DNA of 64,000 nucleotides from Thinopyrum elongatum (GCA_011799875.1 CM022303.1:728768340-728832339); one strand, 5' to 3'; counted from the first letter of the stretch, positions 11,090 through 23,960 are shown. Notes: generated by a model from the letters alone, not told the origin. Translations and numbers: made by a program.

Positions 11090-12686
11090 TGCTACATCTT
11101 GAGCTTGCGTTGGTTTTTCCATTGAAGAGGAAAGGGTGATGCAGCAAAGTAGAGATAAGTATTTCCCTCAGTTTGAGAACCAAGGTATCAATCCAGTAGG
11201 AGACAACGCATAAATCACCAAATACCTGCACAAACAATCAAACAACTTGCACCCAACGAGATAAAGGGGTTGTCAATCCCTTCATGGTTATTTGCAAAAG
11301 TGAGATCTGATAGAGATAGATAAACGATAAAGTAAATATTTTTGTTATTTTTGTTTTATAGATCGAAAAGTAAAAGATTGCAAAATAGTAGATCGGAAAC
11401 TTGTATGATGAAAAGTAGAAGATTATATGATGGAAAATAGACCCCGGGGCCATAGGTTTCACTAGAGGCTTCTCTCAAGATAGAAAATAATACGGTGGGT
11501 GAACAAATTACTGCCGTGCAATTGATAGAAAAGCGCAAAGTTATGACGATATCTAAGGCAATGATCATGAATATAGGCGTCACGTCCGTGTCCAGTAGAC
11601 CGAAACGTTTCTGCATCTACTACTATTACTCCACACATTGACCGCTATCCAGCATGCATCTAGAGTATTAAGTTCTTAAAGAATGGAGTAATGCATTAAG
11701 TAAGATGACATGATGTAGAGGAATTAACTCAAGCAATATAATGAAAACCCCATCTTTTTATCCTCGATGGCAACAATACAATACATGCCTTGCTGCCCCT
11801 ACTGTCACTGGGAAATGACACCGCAAGATTGAACCCATAGCTAAGCACTTCTCCCATTGCAAGAAAAACCAATCTAGTTGGCCAAACCAAACCGATAGTT
11901 CGAAGAGAATTACAAAGATATCAAATCATGCATATAAGAATTCAGAGAAGATTCAAATAATATTCATAGATAAGCTGATCATAAATCCACAATTCATCGG
12001 ATCTCGGCAAACACACCGCAAAAAAGTATTACATCGAATAGATCTCCAAGAAAATCGAGGAGAACATGGTATTGAGAATCAAAGAGAGAGAACAAGCCAT
12101 CTAGCTACTAGCTATGGACCCGTAGGTCTGTGGTAAACTACTCACGCTTCATCGTAAGGGAAATGGTGTTGATGTAGAAGCCCTTCGTGATCGAATCCCC
12201 CTCCTACAGGGTGCCGGAAAAGGTCCCTAGATGGGATCTCATGGGTACAGAAGGTTGCAGCGGTGGAAAAGTGTTTTCGTGGATGCCCCAGTTGGTTTGG
12301 GGATATATGAGTATATATAGGCGAAAGAATTAGGTCAGGAAGTGCATGAGGAGCCCACAAGGGTGGGGGTCGTGCCCTACCCCCTTGGGCGCGCCCTCCG
12401 TCCTTGTGGCCGCCTCGTGGCTCCTTCGACTTCATCTACAAGTCTCCTGGTTTCCTTCTGATCCAAGAAAATCGCAAAAGTTTTATTCCGTTTGGACTCC
12501 ATTTGGTATTCCTTTTCTACGAAACTCAAAAACAAGGAAAAAATAGAAACTGGCATTGAGCTCTAGGTTAATAGGTTAGTCCCAAAAATAATATAAAATA
12601 GCATATTAATGCATATAAAACATCCAAAATAGATAATATAATAGCATGGAACAATAAAAAATTATAGATACGTTGGAGACGTATCA
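11090..12686 (-). mobile_element. Solo Gypsy LTR with intact target-site duplication
   Basis: The 1597-bp unit starts TGCTAC and ends ACGTATCA on the plus strand, so on the minus strand it is TGATACGTCTCC...GTAGCA. The flanks carry the same five bases, AGTAA at 11085-11089 and AGTAA at 12687-12691. There is no internal retrotransposon sequence, PBS or second LTR, so it is a solo LTR left by recombination between LTRs. I recognise the sequence as a Sabrina/WHAM-type Triticeae Gypsy LTR. It interrupts the CACTA element. Confidence 0.92.
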
Positions 12687-12691
12687 AGTAA

Positions 12692-13254
12692 CAACTCATA
12701 TATTCAAAATTTACTCCCGGTCTGCTCGCCCGACCAACTCTCGAGCCCACCCAAACCCTAGAAGAAAGAGTGTTGTCGATCTCCTACGCCATCCCGCCCC
12801 TACCCGTTTGTCGAAGGTGGCGGGCAGGGTCTTATATATAATGCTACAACAATTATATCGATTTATTCGGTAGGTGGCATAGGTCAATGGGGTAGAATGG
12901 ATAGTTCGATCTCCTGCATAGCGATTGTTCGTAACTTTCTCGGGAAATCAACATATCGCTGATAACTTCGACATAAGGTGGGGGGATCCGCAAAGTATCC
13001 TTGACGACCATGAGAGAGGCGGTCCGCAAAGTATCCTCTCTCGAAAGATAGGACGACTCATCAGACACGAGGGGGAGGAGTCCTCAACAATCGTCTGAAA
13101 CTGACTATTATAAAACTTGTGAACTTTGCATGATGTTTGCCACTAATCCATTGCTCATATGCATATGATTCCTTGTCATTATTAGGTCTATGTTCTCCAC
13201 TAATCCATCTCTCATGGTTGTATATTGCCATGTTGTAATATTTGTAGAAACTAT
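12692..13254 (+). other. CACTA interior upstream of the coding exons
   Basis: This stretch continues the CACTA sequence after the solo LTR. A direct repeat TCCGCAAAGTATCC occurs at about 12988 and 13021. I find no convincing reading frame before the exon that follows. Confidence 0.5.
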
Positions 13255-13655
13255 GAACAGAGACTTAGAAAAAGAAGAGTTGTTGGGGGATATAATCCGC
13301 GACGGAGGTGATATCACCTTGTCGTTTTTCAATGACACCGATGGTGAGGAAAGAGAGGATGACGGCTCCGGTGATCGAATGGAGGAGGTAGGAGATCATG
13401 ACGACTCCGGTGATCCAATGGAGGAGGGAGGATATGACGGCTCCGCCGGTGTTGGAATCTTAACTGTTGCCATGTCCGGCGAGGTATATATATATATATA
13501 TATATATTAATTAAGCCTCTGCTGACTAGATGCATTTATTGTTTTGTATGTACTTATATTAACGCTTCTTTCTTCTTTTAGCCCTCCGGAGCGAGGCAAA
13601 CTTCTGTACGGAGACGAGGCCCAAAGAAAAAGTTGGGCTAGGAGTGAGCCAAGCT
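13255..13655 (+). pseudogene. CACTA-encoded protein, N-terminal exons, degenerate
   Basis: Exon 1 begins near MNRDLEKEELL (about 13253). It encodes an acidic segment with an imperfect repeat of the form DDSGDPMEEGG and ends at a GT donor at 13483. The intron starts with a TA microsatellite (13484-13508) and ends TTCTTTTAG at about 13580. Exon 2 keeps phase and encodes PSGARQTSVRRRGPKKKLG before a TAG stop. Acidic leaders followed by a basic RRRGPKKK block are typical of the non-catalytic CACTA ORF in Triticeae. The frame breaks there and the rest has been replaced by Gypsy sequence, so it is a fragment. Confidence 0.6.
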
Positions 13656-13795
13656 TAATTCCTGCTCGTCCTCGAGTAGGTAAATGATAAAAACAGAATT
13701 TTTGATGTGGAATGCTACCTAACATATTTATCGATGTAATTTTATTTATTGTGGCATGAATGTTCAGATCCGTAAGATTCAAAACAAAAGTTTAA

Positions 13796-15237
13796 TATTG
13801 ACATAAAAAACAATAATACTTCAAGCATACTAACAAGGCAATTATGTCTTCTCAAAATAACATGGCCAAAGAAAGCTTATCCCTACAAAATCATATAATC
13901 TGGCTATGCTCCATCTTCATCACACAAACTATTCAAATCATGCACAACCCCGATGACAAGCCAAGCAATTGTTTCATATTTTTGATGTTCTCAAACTTTT
14001 TCAACTTTCACGCAATACATGAGCGTGAGCCATGGATATAGCACTATGGGTTGAATAAAAGGTGGTTGTGGAGAAGACAAAAAGAGGGAGATAGTCTCAC
14101 ATCAACTAGGCGTATCAACGGGCTATGGAGATGCCCATCAATAGATATCAATGTGAGTGAGTAGGGATTGCCATGCAACAGATGCACTAGAGCTATAAGT
14201 TTATGAAAGCTCAAAAAGAAACTAAGTGGGTGTGCATCCAACTTGCTTGCTCATGAAGACCTAGGGCAATTTGAGGAAGCCCATCATTGGAATATACAAG
14301 CCAAGTTCTATAATGAAAAATTCCCACTAGTAGATGAAAGTGACAACATAGGAGACTCTCTATCATCAAGATCACGGTGCTACTTTGAAGCACAAGTGTG
14401 GTAAAAGGATAGTACCATTGCCCCTTTCTCTCTTTTCTCTCATTTTATTTTATTTTATTTGGGCCTTCTCTTTTTTTTGCCTCTTTTTTTTTGTCCGGAG
14501 TCTCATCCCGACTTGTGGGGGAATCATAGTCTCCATCATCCTTTCCTCCTATGGGATAATGCTCTAATAATGAAGATCATCACACTTTTATTTACTTACA
14601 ACTCAAGAATTACAACTCGATTCTTAGAACAAAATATGACTCTATATGAATACCTCCGGCGGTGTACCGGGATGTGCAGTGAATCAAGAGTGACATGTAT
14701 GAAAGAATTAAGAATGGTGGCTTTGCCACAAATATGATGTCAACTACATTATCATGCAAAGCAATATGACAATGATGATGCGTGTCATAATAAATGGAAC
14801 GGTGGAAAGTTGCATGGCAATATATCTCGGAATGGCTATGGAAATGCCATAATAGGTAGGTATGGTGGCTGTTTTGAGGAAGGTATATGGTGGGTGTACG
14901 GTACCGGCGAAAGTTGCGCGGCACTAGAGAGGCTAGCAATGGTGGAAGGGTGAGAGTGCGTATAATCCATGGACTCAACATTAGTCATAAAGAACTCACA
15001 TACTTATTGCAAAAATCTATTAGTTATCGAAACAAAGTACTACGCACATGCTCCTAGGGGGGTAGATTGGTAGGAAAATACCATCGCTCGTCCCGACCGC
15101 CACTCATAAGGAAGACAATCAATAAATAAATCATGCTCCGACTTCATCACATAACGGTTCACCATACGTGCATGCTACGGGAATCACAAACCTTAACACA
15201 AGTATTTTTCAAATCCACAATTACTCACTAGCATGAC
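13796..15237. mobile_element. Gypsy internal non-coding fragment, left half
   Basis: This AT-rich sequence has no coding motifs. I recognise it as the non-coding internal part of abundant Triticeae Gypsy elements (segments such as GGCAATATATCTCGGAATGG). It continues after the Sirevirus insertion at 39385, and the joining bases ATGAC (15233-15237) and ATGGC (39385-39389) are the target-site pair. Its orientation is likely minus but I did not establish it. Confidence 0.7.
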
Positions 15238-16724
15238 TGTAAGTGCATGTAGTGCCCCTTAGTGATTTTGGTGTATTGAAGACTTATAGGTTAAGGGACT
15301 AATGCGTTTGTGAGTGTACACAGGTCTATAAGTCTATGAGGAGTTTGTTATTTATGATGATTGTCGACCCCTAAAAATGAATGTCTTCAACTGAAGACTT
15401 TGGTTTTCTTGAAGACTTTGAAAGTGAAGAAATTGGTGTGACCCTGAAGACTTGATATTCATGCGAGGATTATGAAGCATGAAGACTTTTGTTTTCGTAG
15501 TTTCATTTTCTTCTTCTTGAGTCATAGGAAACACCGTACTGTTAAAGGGGGTCGAGGTAAAACTAAGGAAAAGTTTCCAAGTGATGCTCAACTCAAAATC
15601 CTACACCTACCCAATCCTTTCGAGTGAAGCCATTGGAAATCTCATACAGTTTAGTCAAGTTCTTCAGTGACAGAGACGAAGTTCTTCTGTTCTCTGAGGA
15701 ATTTGTTCTGACTAAGGAGTTAGGAATTCGCCAGTGCGGATTGCCTACAAGTGAGGAACATGATAGCCCTGAGGAATTTGATACTCAAATATCCGACCGT
15801 TGCTGTGCTGCGCGCCAGCTGTCCAAATATCCTACCCACCTAACGGTCATATCATTGAAGGGCATTTATGTCTTATCATGTCGGGTTGCTCCCTAGGCTA
15901 TAAATAGCTGCCCCCTTTAACCACTAGCTGGTTGGCTGCTCCGAAAGATAGATTGACACTTGTCATTTAGAGCATGCCATCCTCCGAGGACTTTGAGCGA
16001 AAATCATCAAGTGAGGAAAAACCCAAAAACCCAAACACCTACAAACCCAAAGTGATTGAGCATCACTGAAGAGATTGTTCCTGTGTGGAACCGACGCTTG
16101 TTACCTTTGAGGACTGTGCATCCTCCAGACGGTTAGGCGTCATGGTCTAGAGCATCCAAGAGGAAATTGTGGATTGCCGAGTGACCGAGTATGTGAAGGT
16201 TTGGAAGTCACCTGAAGACTTACCACGAGTGATTGGGCGAGGTCTGTGTGACCTTAGCTCAAGGAGAATACGGTGAGGACTGTGTGTCCTCAGGTTTAAA
16301 TACCTAGCCGCTCTAACCAGACATACAACTGTCACAGCAGTTGGAACTGGTCTACCAAATCATTGTCTTCACCGAGCTACTGGTTCTATTTCCTCAACCC
16401 TTTCATTTCCTCGCATACTTGCTATGTATTTGATCATTACTGTTTGAAGACTTTGACTGAAGACTTTCTCAATTTCCTCAGTTCAATTTCTTCAGTCAGT
16501 TTGTCTTCAGCCTGCTTATCCTGTGTTTACGCTACTTGTACTATGTGCTTGATTTCATTTCATCATGATGACTGTGCTACTGCTCTGTTATGTTTGCATC
16601 TAAGTACTTATTCCGCTGCTAAGTAGTTTGTCTCTTAGGAATTTCCTCACCTTGAAATTCCTCAGTGACGAATTTGTAAAAATCGCCTATTCACCCCCCC
16701 TCTAGTCGTTATAACGCACTTTCA
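15238..16724 (+). repeat. 5' LTR of the Sirevirus
   Basis: The LTR has TG...CA ends and a TATA box at 15899-15906. It is dense in GAAGACTT and GAGGAATTTG words: five GAAGAC occurrences fall between about 15390 and 15490. It was probably the element's promoter. Confidence 0.93.
15899..15906 (+). promoter_or_regulatory. TATA box of the Sirevirus 5' LTR
   Basis: TATAAATA lies in the context GGCTATAAATAGCTGCCCCC, a strong plant TATA box. The same site in the 3' LTR is at 38559-38566. Confidence 0.75.
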
Positions 16725-16725
16725 A

Positions 16726-16742
16726 TTGGTATCAAAGCAAGG
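16726..16742 (+). promoter_or_regulatory. Primer-binding site of the Sirevirus
   Basis: TTGGTATCAAAGCAAGG follows the LTR after one base. It is a variant of the initiator tRNA-Met primer site TGGTATCAGAGC. Confidence 0.8.
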
Positions 16743-16791
16743 TACTCCCTTGTTCTGTGTGATTTTGGTTTAACCACCTGGAGTTTTAGTT

Positions 16792-19401
16792 ATGTCGACT
16801 GCAGGCATGATCAAGGTCTCGGCTGGGTGTCCTACCTTCGATGGGACGGACTACCCCTACTGGAAGAACAAGATGCGCATGCATCTTGAGGCAATTGACA
16901 ACGATCTCTGGTACGTTGTGGAAAATGGCGTTCCCTCTGTCACTCCTTCCGTAAACGCTGCTGATGTGAAGAGATTCAAGCAACTCGACTCTCAAGCGAA
17001 GAATATCATATGTGGCCATCTGAGCAAAGGGCAGTATGGCAGAGTGAGTGCTTTGGAGACAGCTAAGCTTATCTGGGATAGGCTGTCCAAGGTCAACGAA
17101 GGAGTCTCAACTCAACGTGCCTCTCGAGTTGACGTTCTTCGCAATCTCTTCAACCGCTTCAAATGACTCGACAACGAAAATGTTCAGCAAACCTTTGATC
17201 GCCTCACTGACATTTCAAACGAGCTTCAAGCACTGGGTGCCACTGACATCACCGACCATGAGGTGGTGAAGAAATTGCTGAGGTCACTCGATTCTTCATT
17301 CAATACACTGGCATTGAAGATTCAAGAACATGGTGACTACAAGTCACTTGATCTTGCTGACATTCTTGAGAGGCTGAACACTCATGAATTCCAACTAGCT
17401 GAGAAGAGAGATCTCTACGGACCGAGCTATGGTAGATCTCGTGCACTGAAGGTCAAGGCAGTTTCTGAATCTGAAGATGAAGATTCTGGTAGCAGCCTTG
17501 GTGATCCTGAAGAACTGAGTCTGGAGCTAGCAATGCTCGTGAGGAAATTCCAGAAGTTCTCTAGACGTGGCCGATTTGGAGAATCCTCAAGAAGTGATGA
17601 CATGAAATCAGATTCCTCATCCCATGACTACAAGGAGAGAACTTGCCATAAATGCAAGAAACCTAGTCACTACATTACTGATTGTCCTCAGTGGGAGAAG
17701 GAGACAAAGAAGAAGAAATACAAGGATGACAGTTCCGATGACTCAAAGAAGAAGAAGAAATCTTCAAAGTCCTCATCGTATAAATCTTCAAAGTCTTCAT
17801 CTCACAAGAAGAGCAGTTCCAAAAAGGCTCGGGCATTCATTGGCAAGGAAATGGACTCTGAAGCTGAAACTGAGGAACATGAGGAAGAGGAGGCATCTGA
17901 GGAGTCAGACTCTGGTGTGGCGAGCCTATCCCTCGCTACTGCTTATGTTAGCAAGTCCATCTTCAACACTGAGGAAAATGGCTTCCCCAACACTGCCGAT
18001 GACGGCAACGATGACTATGCTCCCACCTATTGCTTCATGGCAAAAGGTGCCAAGGTACTCAAATATCCCTCCTCTGAATCAAGTGAGGATGAATCTGATG
18101 ATAACCTCAAACCCAGCTATTCCAAACTTGCTAATATTGCTGTTAAACAACAAAAGGCTTTGGAAAAGGTTCAAAATATGCTAGACTAAAGCGATGACCT
18201 GTTAGGTGAGGAAATGGATCGAACTCAAACACTGACTGATAATCTTCAGCAACTACAGTCTAAGTTTGACAACCTTCAAAGTCATCATGAAACTCTCTTA
18301 GCAGATCATGAGAAGCTTTCTTATGAGTTTCTTCAAAGAAAGCAAGATCTTGAGAAGCTAAGGGTGAGTCATGAAGATCTTCAGAAGGAAAATGATTCAT
18401 TAATTGCTCAACAGATCAGTTCCGCTCAGGAATAATTTATTCCACCATGCTTGAAATGCATTGAACATGAAACTACTAATTCTTCACCTGAAAGTTCAAA
18501 TGCTTCTATTGCTGCAAATTCTTCAACTATCTCTGTGGTCACAAATTCTTCATCTGAGGATACCACTAGTATCACTGACGAAAATGCAGGGTTGAAGGAA
18601 TTGTATGTGAGAGGCATGTACAAAAGCCTCAAAGGGCATCAGACTCTTTGTGATGTGCTCAAAAAGCAGATCTTGAACAGGAACCCTAGGAAAGAGGGTA
18701 TTGCCTTTGAGAGGAAACTCAATGCTGATGGAACCTACTGGAAACATGAGCAGTATCCCAAAACCTCACAGGTTGCTGCGAAGGGACCTCCCGTAGATCC
18801 ATCCACTTTATCTGGCTTTACTTGTGAATCCTCATATTCATCTGATGAGTCATTTGACTCCAACTATAAACTGTTCAAAAATCAGAATGGTGAAGTATTT
18901 GCTAGATATGTTGGATCTAACTGCAGGAATGGTCCCCCTATGAAGAAAATCTGGGTTCCCAAAAGGTGCCTTGAAAGTCTTCAGGTGAATGTCCTCATGA
19001 CACCACCTGTGAAGAATAAGAACCCTAGATCAAATTCTTCGTATGGACCAAAGTCTTCATATGGATCCAAGTCCTCTTATGGATCAAATTCCTCACATGG
19101 ATCCAAGTCCTCTTATGGATCAAATTCCTCACATGGATCCAAGTCCTCACATGATCATCACCATGCTAACGCTTCTGTTTCGCAGGGAAAATCTAAGAGT
19201 TCTAATTATGTGCATTATTCTTCAAATCATTATATTCATAAGTCCTCGAAGAATTTCTCTGCTTACTCCTATGTCTATGCTAATCCCTCTCCTGTGAAAC
19301 GAAGCACTCTGGCTTCAATGCCACCTTTCTCTTATGGAGCTCGCAGAATGATGAACTCTTTGCCACCCCTCCAGATGTGGGTGGTGAAGAAAAAGAACTA
19401 A
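16792..19401 (+). pseudogene. Sirevirus gag, interrupted by three stops
   Basis: The start codon at 16792 opens MSTAGMIKVSAGCPTFDG, a typical Copia gag beginning with an FDGTDYPYWKNKM motif. A TGA at 17164-17166, a TAA near 18187 and a TAA near 18433 interrupt one otherwise continuous frame. The nucleocapsid CCHC knuckle CHKCKKPSHYITDC is at about 17644-17685. It is followed by Lys/Ser runs, an acidic stretch, a heptad-like coiled-coil segment (18214-18430) and a serine-rich tail with repeats of the form SSYGSKSSYGSNSS (19040-19160). The long tail beyond the zinc knuckle is characteristic of Sireviruses. About 240 bp without a frame separate it from protease; it ends in TCTGCAG, which could be a splice acceptor. 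Confidence 0.88.
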
Positions 19402-19643
19402 TCTCTTATGCAGGGTCAGGTCTCCAGACGAACTAAATCTTCTGAAGAATTTGCTGGAGACCTGAAATGCTTGAAAGGACGCAAGCTAATCATGAAGAAA
19501 TGATTTATTCATTTCTCACGTCCTCACATTGCTATATATATATACATATGTTGCTTTAATTGATGAAATATGTCTGATGAATTTGATGTCATATTCTTCA
19601 CTCTGAAGTATATGAGTTCGTAAGATGCACTAATTCATCTGCA

Positions 19644-22633
19644 GGATGATTTACCCAAAGCTACTGAGTGGGTCCTCGATAGTGGATGTACAAATCACAT
19701 GACCGGTGACAAGAGCTTACTGATGAACACTCCTTTATCTCCATCACACTTGAAGCATATCACCTATGCTGACAAAGACAAAAGCAAGGTATTGGGTCTA
19801 GGTAGGGTTGCAATCTCAAAGGATCGACACATGGATAAAGTCATGCTTGTCGAGTCCCTCGGATTCAACCTCATGTCTGTCTCAATGCTTTGTGATCTTG
19901 ATATGGTTGTTGTCTTTGGCAAATATCGTTGCTTAGTGCTCATGGAATCTGACAATTCCAAAGTCTTCGAAGGCTTTAGGAGAGGAGACTTGTATATTGT
20001 CGATTTCTCTGCAGGACCACAGCCTGCCACTTGTCTACTTGCTAAAGCTTCAGAAGGCTGGCTATGGCATCGACGACTGGGTCATGCTGGCATGAGGAAC
20101 TTACACACGCTCGTGAAGAAAAAGCACGTCATTGGCATCGAGGGTGTCAAATTCCTCAAAGATCATCTTTGTGGGGCTTGTGAGGCTGGAAAGATGACCA
20201 GAGCCAAGCACCCCTCGAAGACTATCATGACTACTTCTCGTCCTTTTGAATTGCTTCAGATGGATCTCTTTGGCCCTACTCATTATGCCACACTAACAAA
20301 TGCAGCATCTCTATATGGCTTTGTCATTGTTGATGACTATTCTCGTTACACATGGGTGCATGTCATTACTTACAAAACTGAAGTGCAGGAAGTCTTTAGA
20401 CGATTTTCGTCAAGGGCTTCGACAAATTTCGGTGTGAAGATCAAGCATATACATAGTGACAATGGGACCGAGTTCAAGAATACAGTGATGACTATCTCGA
20501 TGAACTTGGTATTACTCATGAGCTATCTGCCCCATACACTCCTCAGCAGAATGGCGTTGTGGAGCGCAAGAACAGGACTCTTGTTGAGATGGCTTGCACC
20601 ATGCTTGATGAATACAAGACACCTCGTCACTTCTGGCCTGAGGCAATTGATACTGCATGCCACATCATCAACAGGGTATATCTTCACAAATTCTTCAAGA
20701 AGACCTCATATGAACTCCTCACTGACAAGAAACCCAATGTGAGTTATTTCAAAGTCTTCGGTGCTAAATGCTGGATTAGAGATCCTCATCACAATTCTAA
20801 ATTTGCACCGAAAGCACATGAAGGTTTTATGCTTGGTTACGGAAAGGACTCGCACACCTACAGGGTCTTCAACACCTATCACAACAAGGTTGTTGAAACT
20901 GTAGATGTGCGGTTCGATGAAACTAACGGCTCGCAAAGAGAGCACCTACCTCCTGTGCTAGATGAAAAGACGCCTGAGGAAACCATCAAGTTCAAAGCTA
21001 CTGAGGATGTCATTCCTACTGAAGAATCTGCTGAAGAAATCATTCCAGAACATGAAGAACAGCATGCTGGCGCACCTGAAGAAAATGGCTCTGAAGAAAA
21101 TGCTGAGCCAAATCAAAGTCGTCAACCTGCTCATCCTCGTGTTACAAATGAAGTACAGATTGAGAGAATCATCAACGACATCAACGCACCAGGTCCTCTG
21201 ACTCGCTCAAAAGCTTCACATTTGTCTAACTTTTGTGGGCATTTTGCTTTCGTCTCTATCACAGAGCCCACCAAAGTTGATGAGGCATTTCTGGAGCCTG
21301 AATGGATTCAAGCGATGCAAGAGGAATTACATCAATTCAAGCTGAACAATGTGTGGGAGCTTGTCAAGCGACCGGACCCATGCAAGCACAATATCATCGG
21401 TACCAAATGGATCTACCGCAACAAGCAAGATGAAAATGGCCTAGTGGTGAGGAACAAGGCTCGTCTTGTGGCTCAAGGCTACACACAGGTTTTGAAGATC
21501 CTAAGCATCCTGACAAAGTCTTCAGACTCAATAAGGCCCTCTATGGCCTCAAGCAGGCCCCTCAGGCGTGGTATGATACTTTGAAGGAATTCCTCATGAA
21601 GAAAGGCTTCAAATCCGGTTCACTCGACCAAACTCTTTTCACCAAAACCTATGATGATGAATTATTCGTGTGCCAAATATATGTTGATGATATTATCTTT
21701 GGCTGTACTAACCAACATTACAGTGACGAATTTGCTTACATGATGAGTGAGGAATATCAAATGTCAATGATGGGAGAATTGAAATTCTTCTTAGGTCTTC
21801 AAATTCGTCAACAACGCAATGGCATCTTCATTTCTCAAGAGAAATACCTCAAGGACGTTCTGAGGAAATTCGGTATGCAAGAATGCAGAGGCGTCAAAAT
21901 CCCTATGCCCACAAATGGCCATCTATGCACTGATCAAAATGGAATAGACTTCGATCAAAAGGTATACCGCTCCATGATTGGCTCTTTATTGTACCTATGT
22001 GCATCTAGGCCGGATATTATGCTTAGTGTTTGCATGTGTGCCCGTTTTCAAGCTACACCGAAGGAATCACACCATAAGGCTGTGAAACATATTCTTCGAT
22101 ATCTAGCTCACACTCCAACACTTGGATTATGGTATCCCAAGGGCTCGGCTTTTGATCTCATTGTATATTCTGACTCTGACTATGCTGGTGATCATGTGGA
22201 CCGCAAGTCAACATCAGGCACATGCCATTTCCTCGAACGATCCTTAGTATGTTGGTCCTCGAAGAAGCAGAACTGCGTATCACTCTCTACTGCTGAAGAT
22301 GAGTATATTGCTGCTGGTTCTTGCTGTGCTCAATTGCTGTGGATGAAGCAAACCCTCAAGGACTACGGCATCAATGTGAAGAATGTGCCTCTCTACTGCG
22401 ACAACGGGAGTGCCATCAAAATTGCTCATAACCCAGTTCAGCACTCGAAGACAAAGCACATCGAGATTCGTCATCATTTTCTTCGAGATCATGTGTTGAA
22501 GGGTGACATCTCTATTGATCCCGTGAAGTCTGAAGAACAGCTAGCGGATATCTTCACAAAGCCCTTGGATGAGAAGAGATTTAGCAAGTTGCGGTGTGAG
22601 CTAAATATCTTAGAATCTTCGAATGTCCTTTGA
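19644..22633 (+). pseudogene. Sirevirus pol (PR-INT-RT-RNase H), with frameshift and reverse transcriptase deletion
   Basis: Protease is marked by WVLDSGCTNHMTG (about 19669). The integrase zinc region has LWHRRLGHAG and CGACEAGKM, and the core has MDLFGPTHY and HSDNGTEF. A frameshift near 20484-20490 moves the rest (VVERKNRTLVEMAC) to another frame. Reverse transcriptase begins normally (ARLVAQGYTQ at about 21460-21488) and then jumps to DPKHPDKVFRLNKALYGLKQ. The intervening segment, including catalytic motif A, is missing. YVDDIIFG is present at about 21680, and RNase H ends the ORF (YSDSDYAGD, DEYIAAG, HIEIRHHF). Without the motif A Asp no active polymerase could be made. Confidence 0.9.
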
Positions 22634-23960
22634 AAAGGACACACATCCTAACACTTATGCAAATTGATGACTTAGATGTGCAACACACGAAGAAACGTTT
22701 TTCTTCAATCAATGAAGACTAACCCTCTAGGTGTGAAGAAATTAATGAAGAATTTGATTCTCAGAGCCCTACGACAATTGTTCGTGGTGTCTGAAATCAT
22801 CATTCTTACACGGTGGGTCACGCTACCACAAAAAGTTGAAAATCTTAAAAATTTGAGTTTTTCACCATTGTGCAAATTCTTCAAATTTTCAAATTCTTCA
22901 ACTTTGCAAAATGTTCACTCTTTCCATCTGTGTTCTTTATTGACTATATATATATTTGAGTTTTCTGTCCTCTACAGCATTCACTTATTGCTAATTCTTC
23001 AAGTTGTTTTTCTTCTAAGTGAATGTGATCGGACCCGTTCTCCCTCTATGCTAAACTCAATCCAGTCCGTTCACAAATTCTTCATGTGCATTCTATTTGA
23101 AACCCATTCAAAGTCTTCACTGTGTTCTTGACAGCTGAAGAATTTGCGAACAAAACATTAAAATATTCTTATCTGAATTTTCGGCTTTTGCCGCTCAAAC
23201 CGTTCCATATCCCTCGATAAGATTTATCTATTCACCCATGATCTAACACGACCTCCACTTCACAGTACGTGGGTGACACATGTCGTTAGGATAAGAAGGG
23301 TCAGGGGCACGTTCGTCCAAATTTCTTTGGACGAGTGGTTTTTTCACCTCTGATATAAATACCCCTCGCCCTCCTCAGATCTCATTTACCCCGCTCGATC
23401 TTACTCCCTCGCTCGAGCTCTCAGACCTAGCGCCACCGCTACACTCCATCGTTGTCGGTGAGGAAGAGCTTCACTGCCTCGACCTCGTCGCCATCGTACT
23501 CACGCCGGCTGCGGAAATCTTCACTCCGCCGCCGCCGTAGCTGTTTTCCATCGCCAAGTTAGGGCGTGGAAGATCTGAACGGACGAACTTCTCCACTGCT
23601 ACTCTCAGTTCGTCGTGTTCTTCGTCAAGGGTAAATAAAATTTATTTTTACTGCCCTTGTTGATTCTGATGATTTCCACAAAATCTTCAAAAGGTGTTTA
23701 TTCTTCAACTTTCATGTTCTTAAACACCAACTTGCTTCTGTTCTTGATCTGTTTCTCTACGCAACGTTTTTCTTCAAGATTCCTCAATTGTGTGAATTTT
23801 TCAATCTATACAACTCTGGAACCTAAGTCAAAGAACTCTTAGTGAAATTCCTCAAGACACCCCTGGTCAAATTCCTCAAACTTGATACTTTTGAAAAACT
23901 TCTGAGAACGCATATGACCTCTCCAAATTCTTCGCACCTATATTCTGTTCATAGGTACAC
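22634..23960 (+). other. Spacer between pol and env-position ORF, with gene-like leader
   Basis: The first 700 bp are AT-rich and dense in AATTCTTCA words. A TATAAATA at 23354-23361 is followed by a C-rich leader (about 23385-23630). A candidate intron comes next, with GT at 23631 and AG at 23953-23954. The ATG of the next ORF follows at 23961. The arrangement looks like a separate promoter and spliced leader. Confidence 0.55.
23354..23361 (+). promoter_or_regulatory. Candidate internal TATA box for the env-position ORF
   Basis: TATAAATA is followed about 30 bp later by a CT-rich stretch. That is the usual spacing to a plant transcription start. It lies 600 bp upstream of the ORF and more than 6.5 kb from the LTR promoter. 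Confidence 0.45.

Larger units (their letters stand above)
8523..13795 (+). mobile_element. CACTA (En/Spm) transposon, degenerate and interrupted
   Basis: Four features mark this as CACTA DNA. These are 337-bp tandem repeats shared with the intact CACTA at 59141-63527, an AT-rich tract, subterminal CCTTTAGTCCCGG / CCGGGACTAAAGG inverted repeats at 10190-10360, and exons of a CACTA-type protein at 13255-13655. A solo Gypsy LTR interrupts it at 11090-12686. The left side abuts a Gypsy LTR and the right side abuts a Gypsy fragment near 13796. I see no clean CACTA terminus on either side, so it may be two CACTA pieces rather than one element. Confidence 0.7.

Noticed and set aside
13484..13510. 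IYIYIY tail of the exon 1 frame
   Set aside because: It is a translation of a TA microsatellite beyond a good splice donor, so it is intronic.
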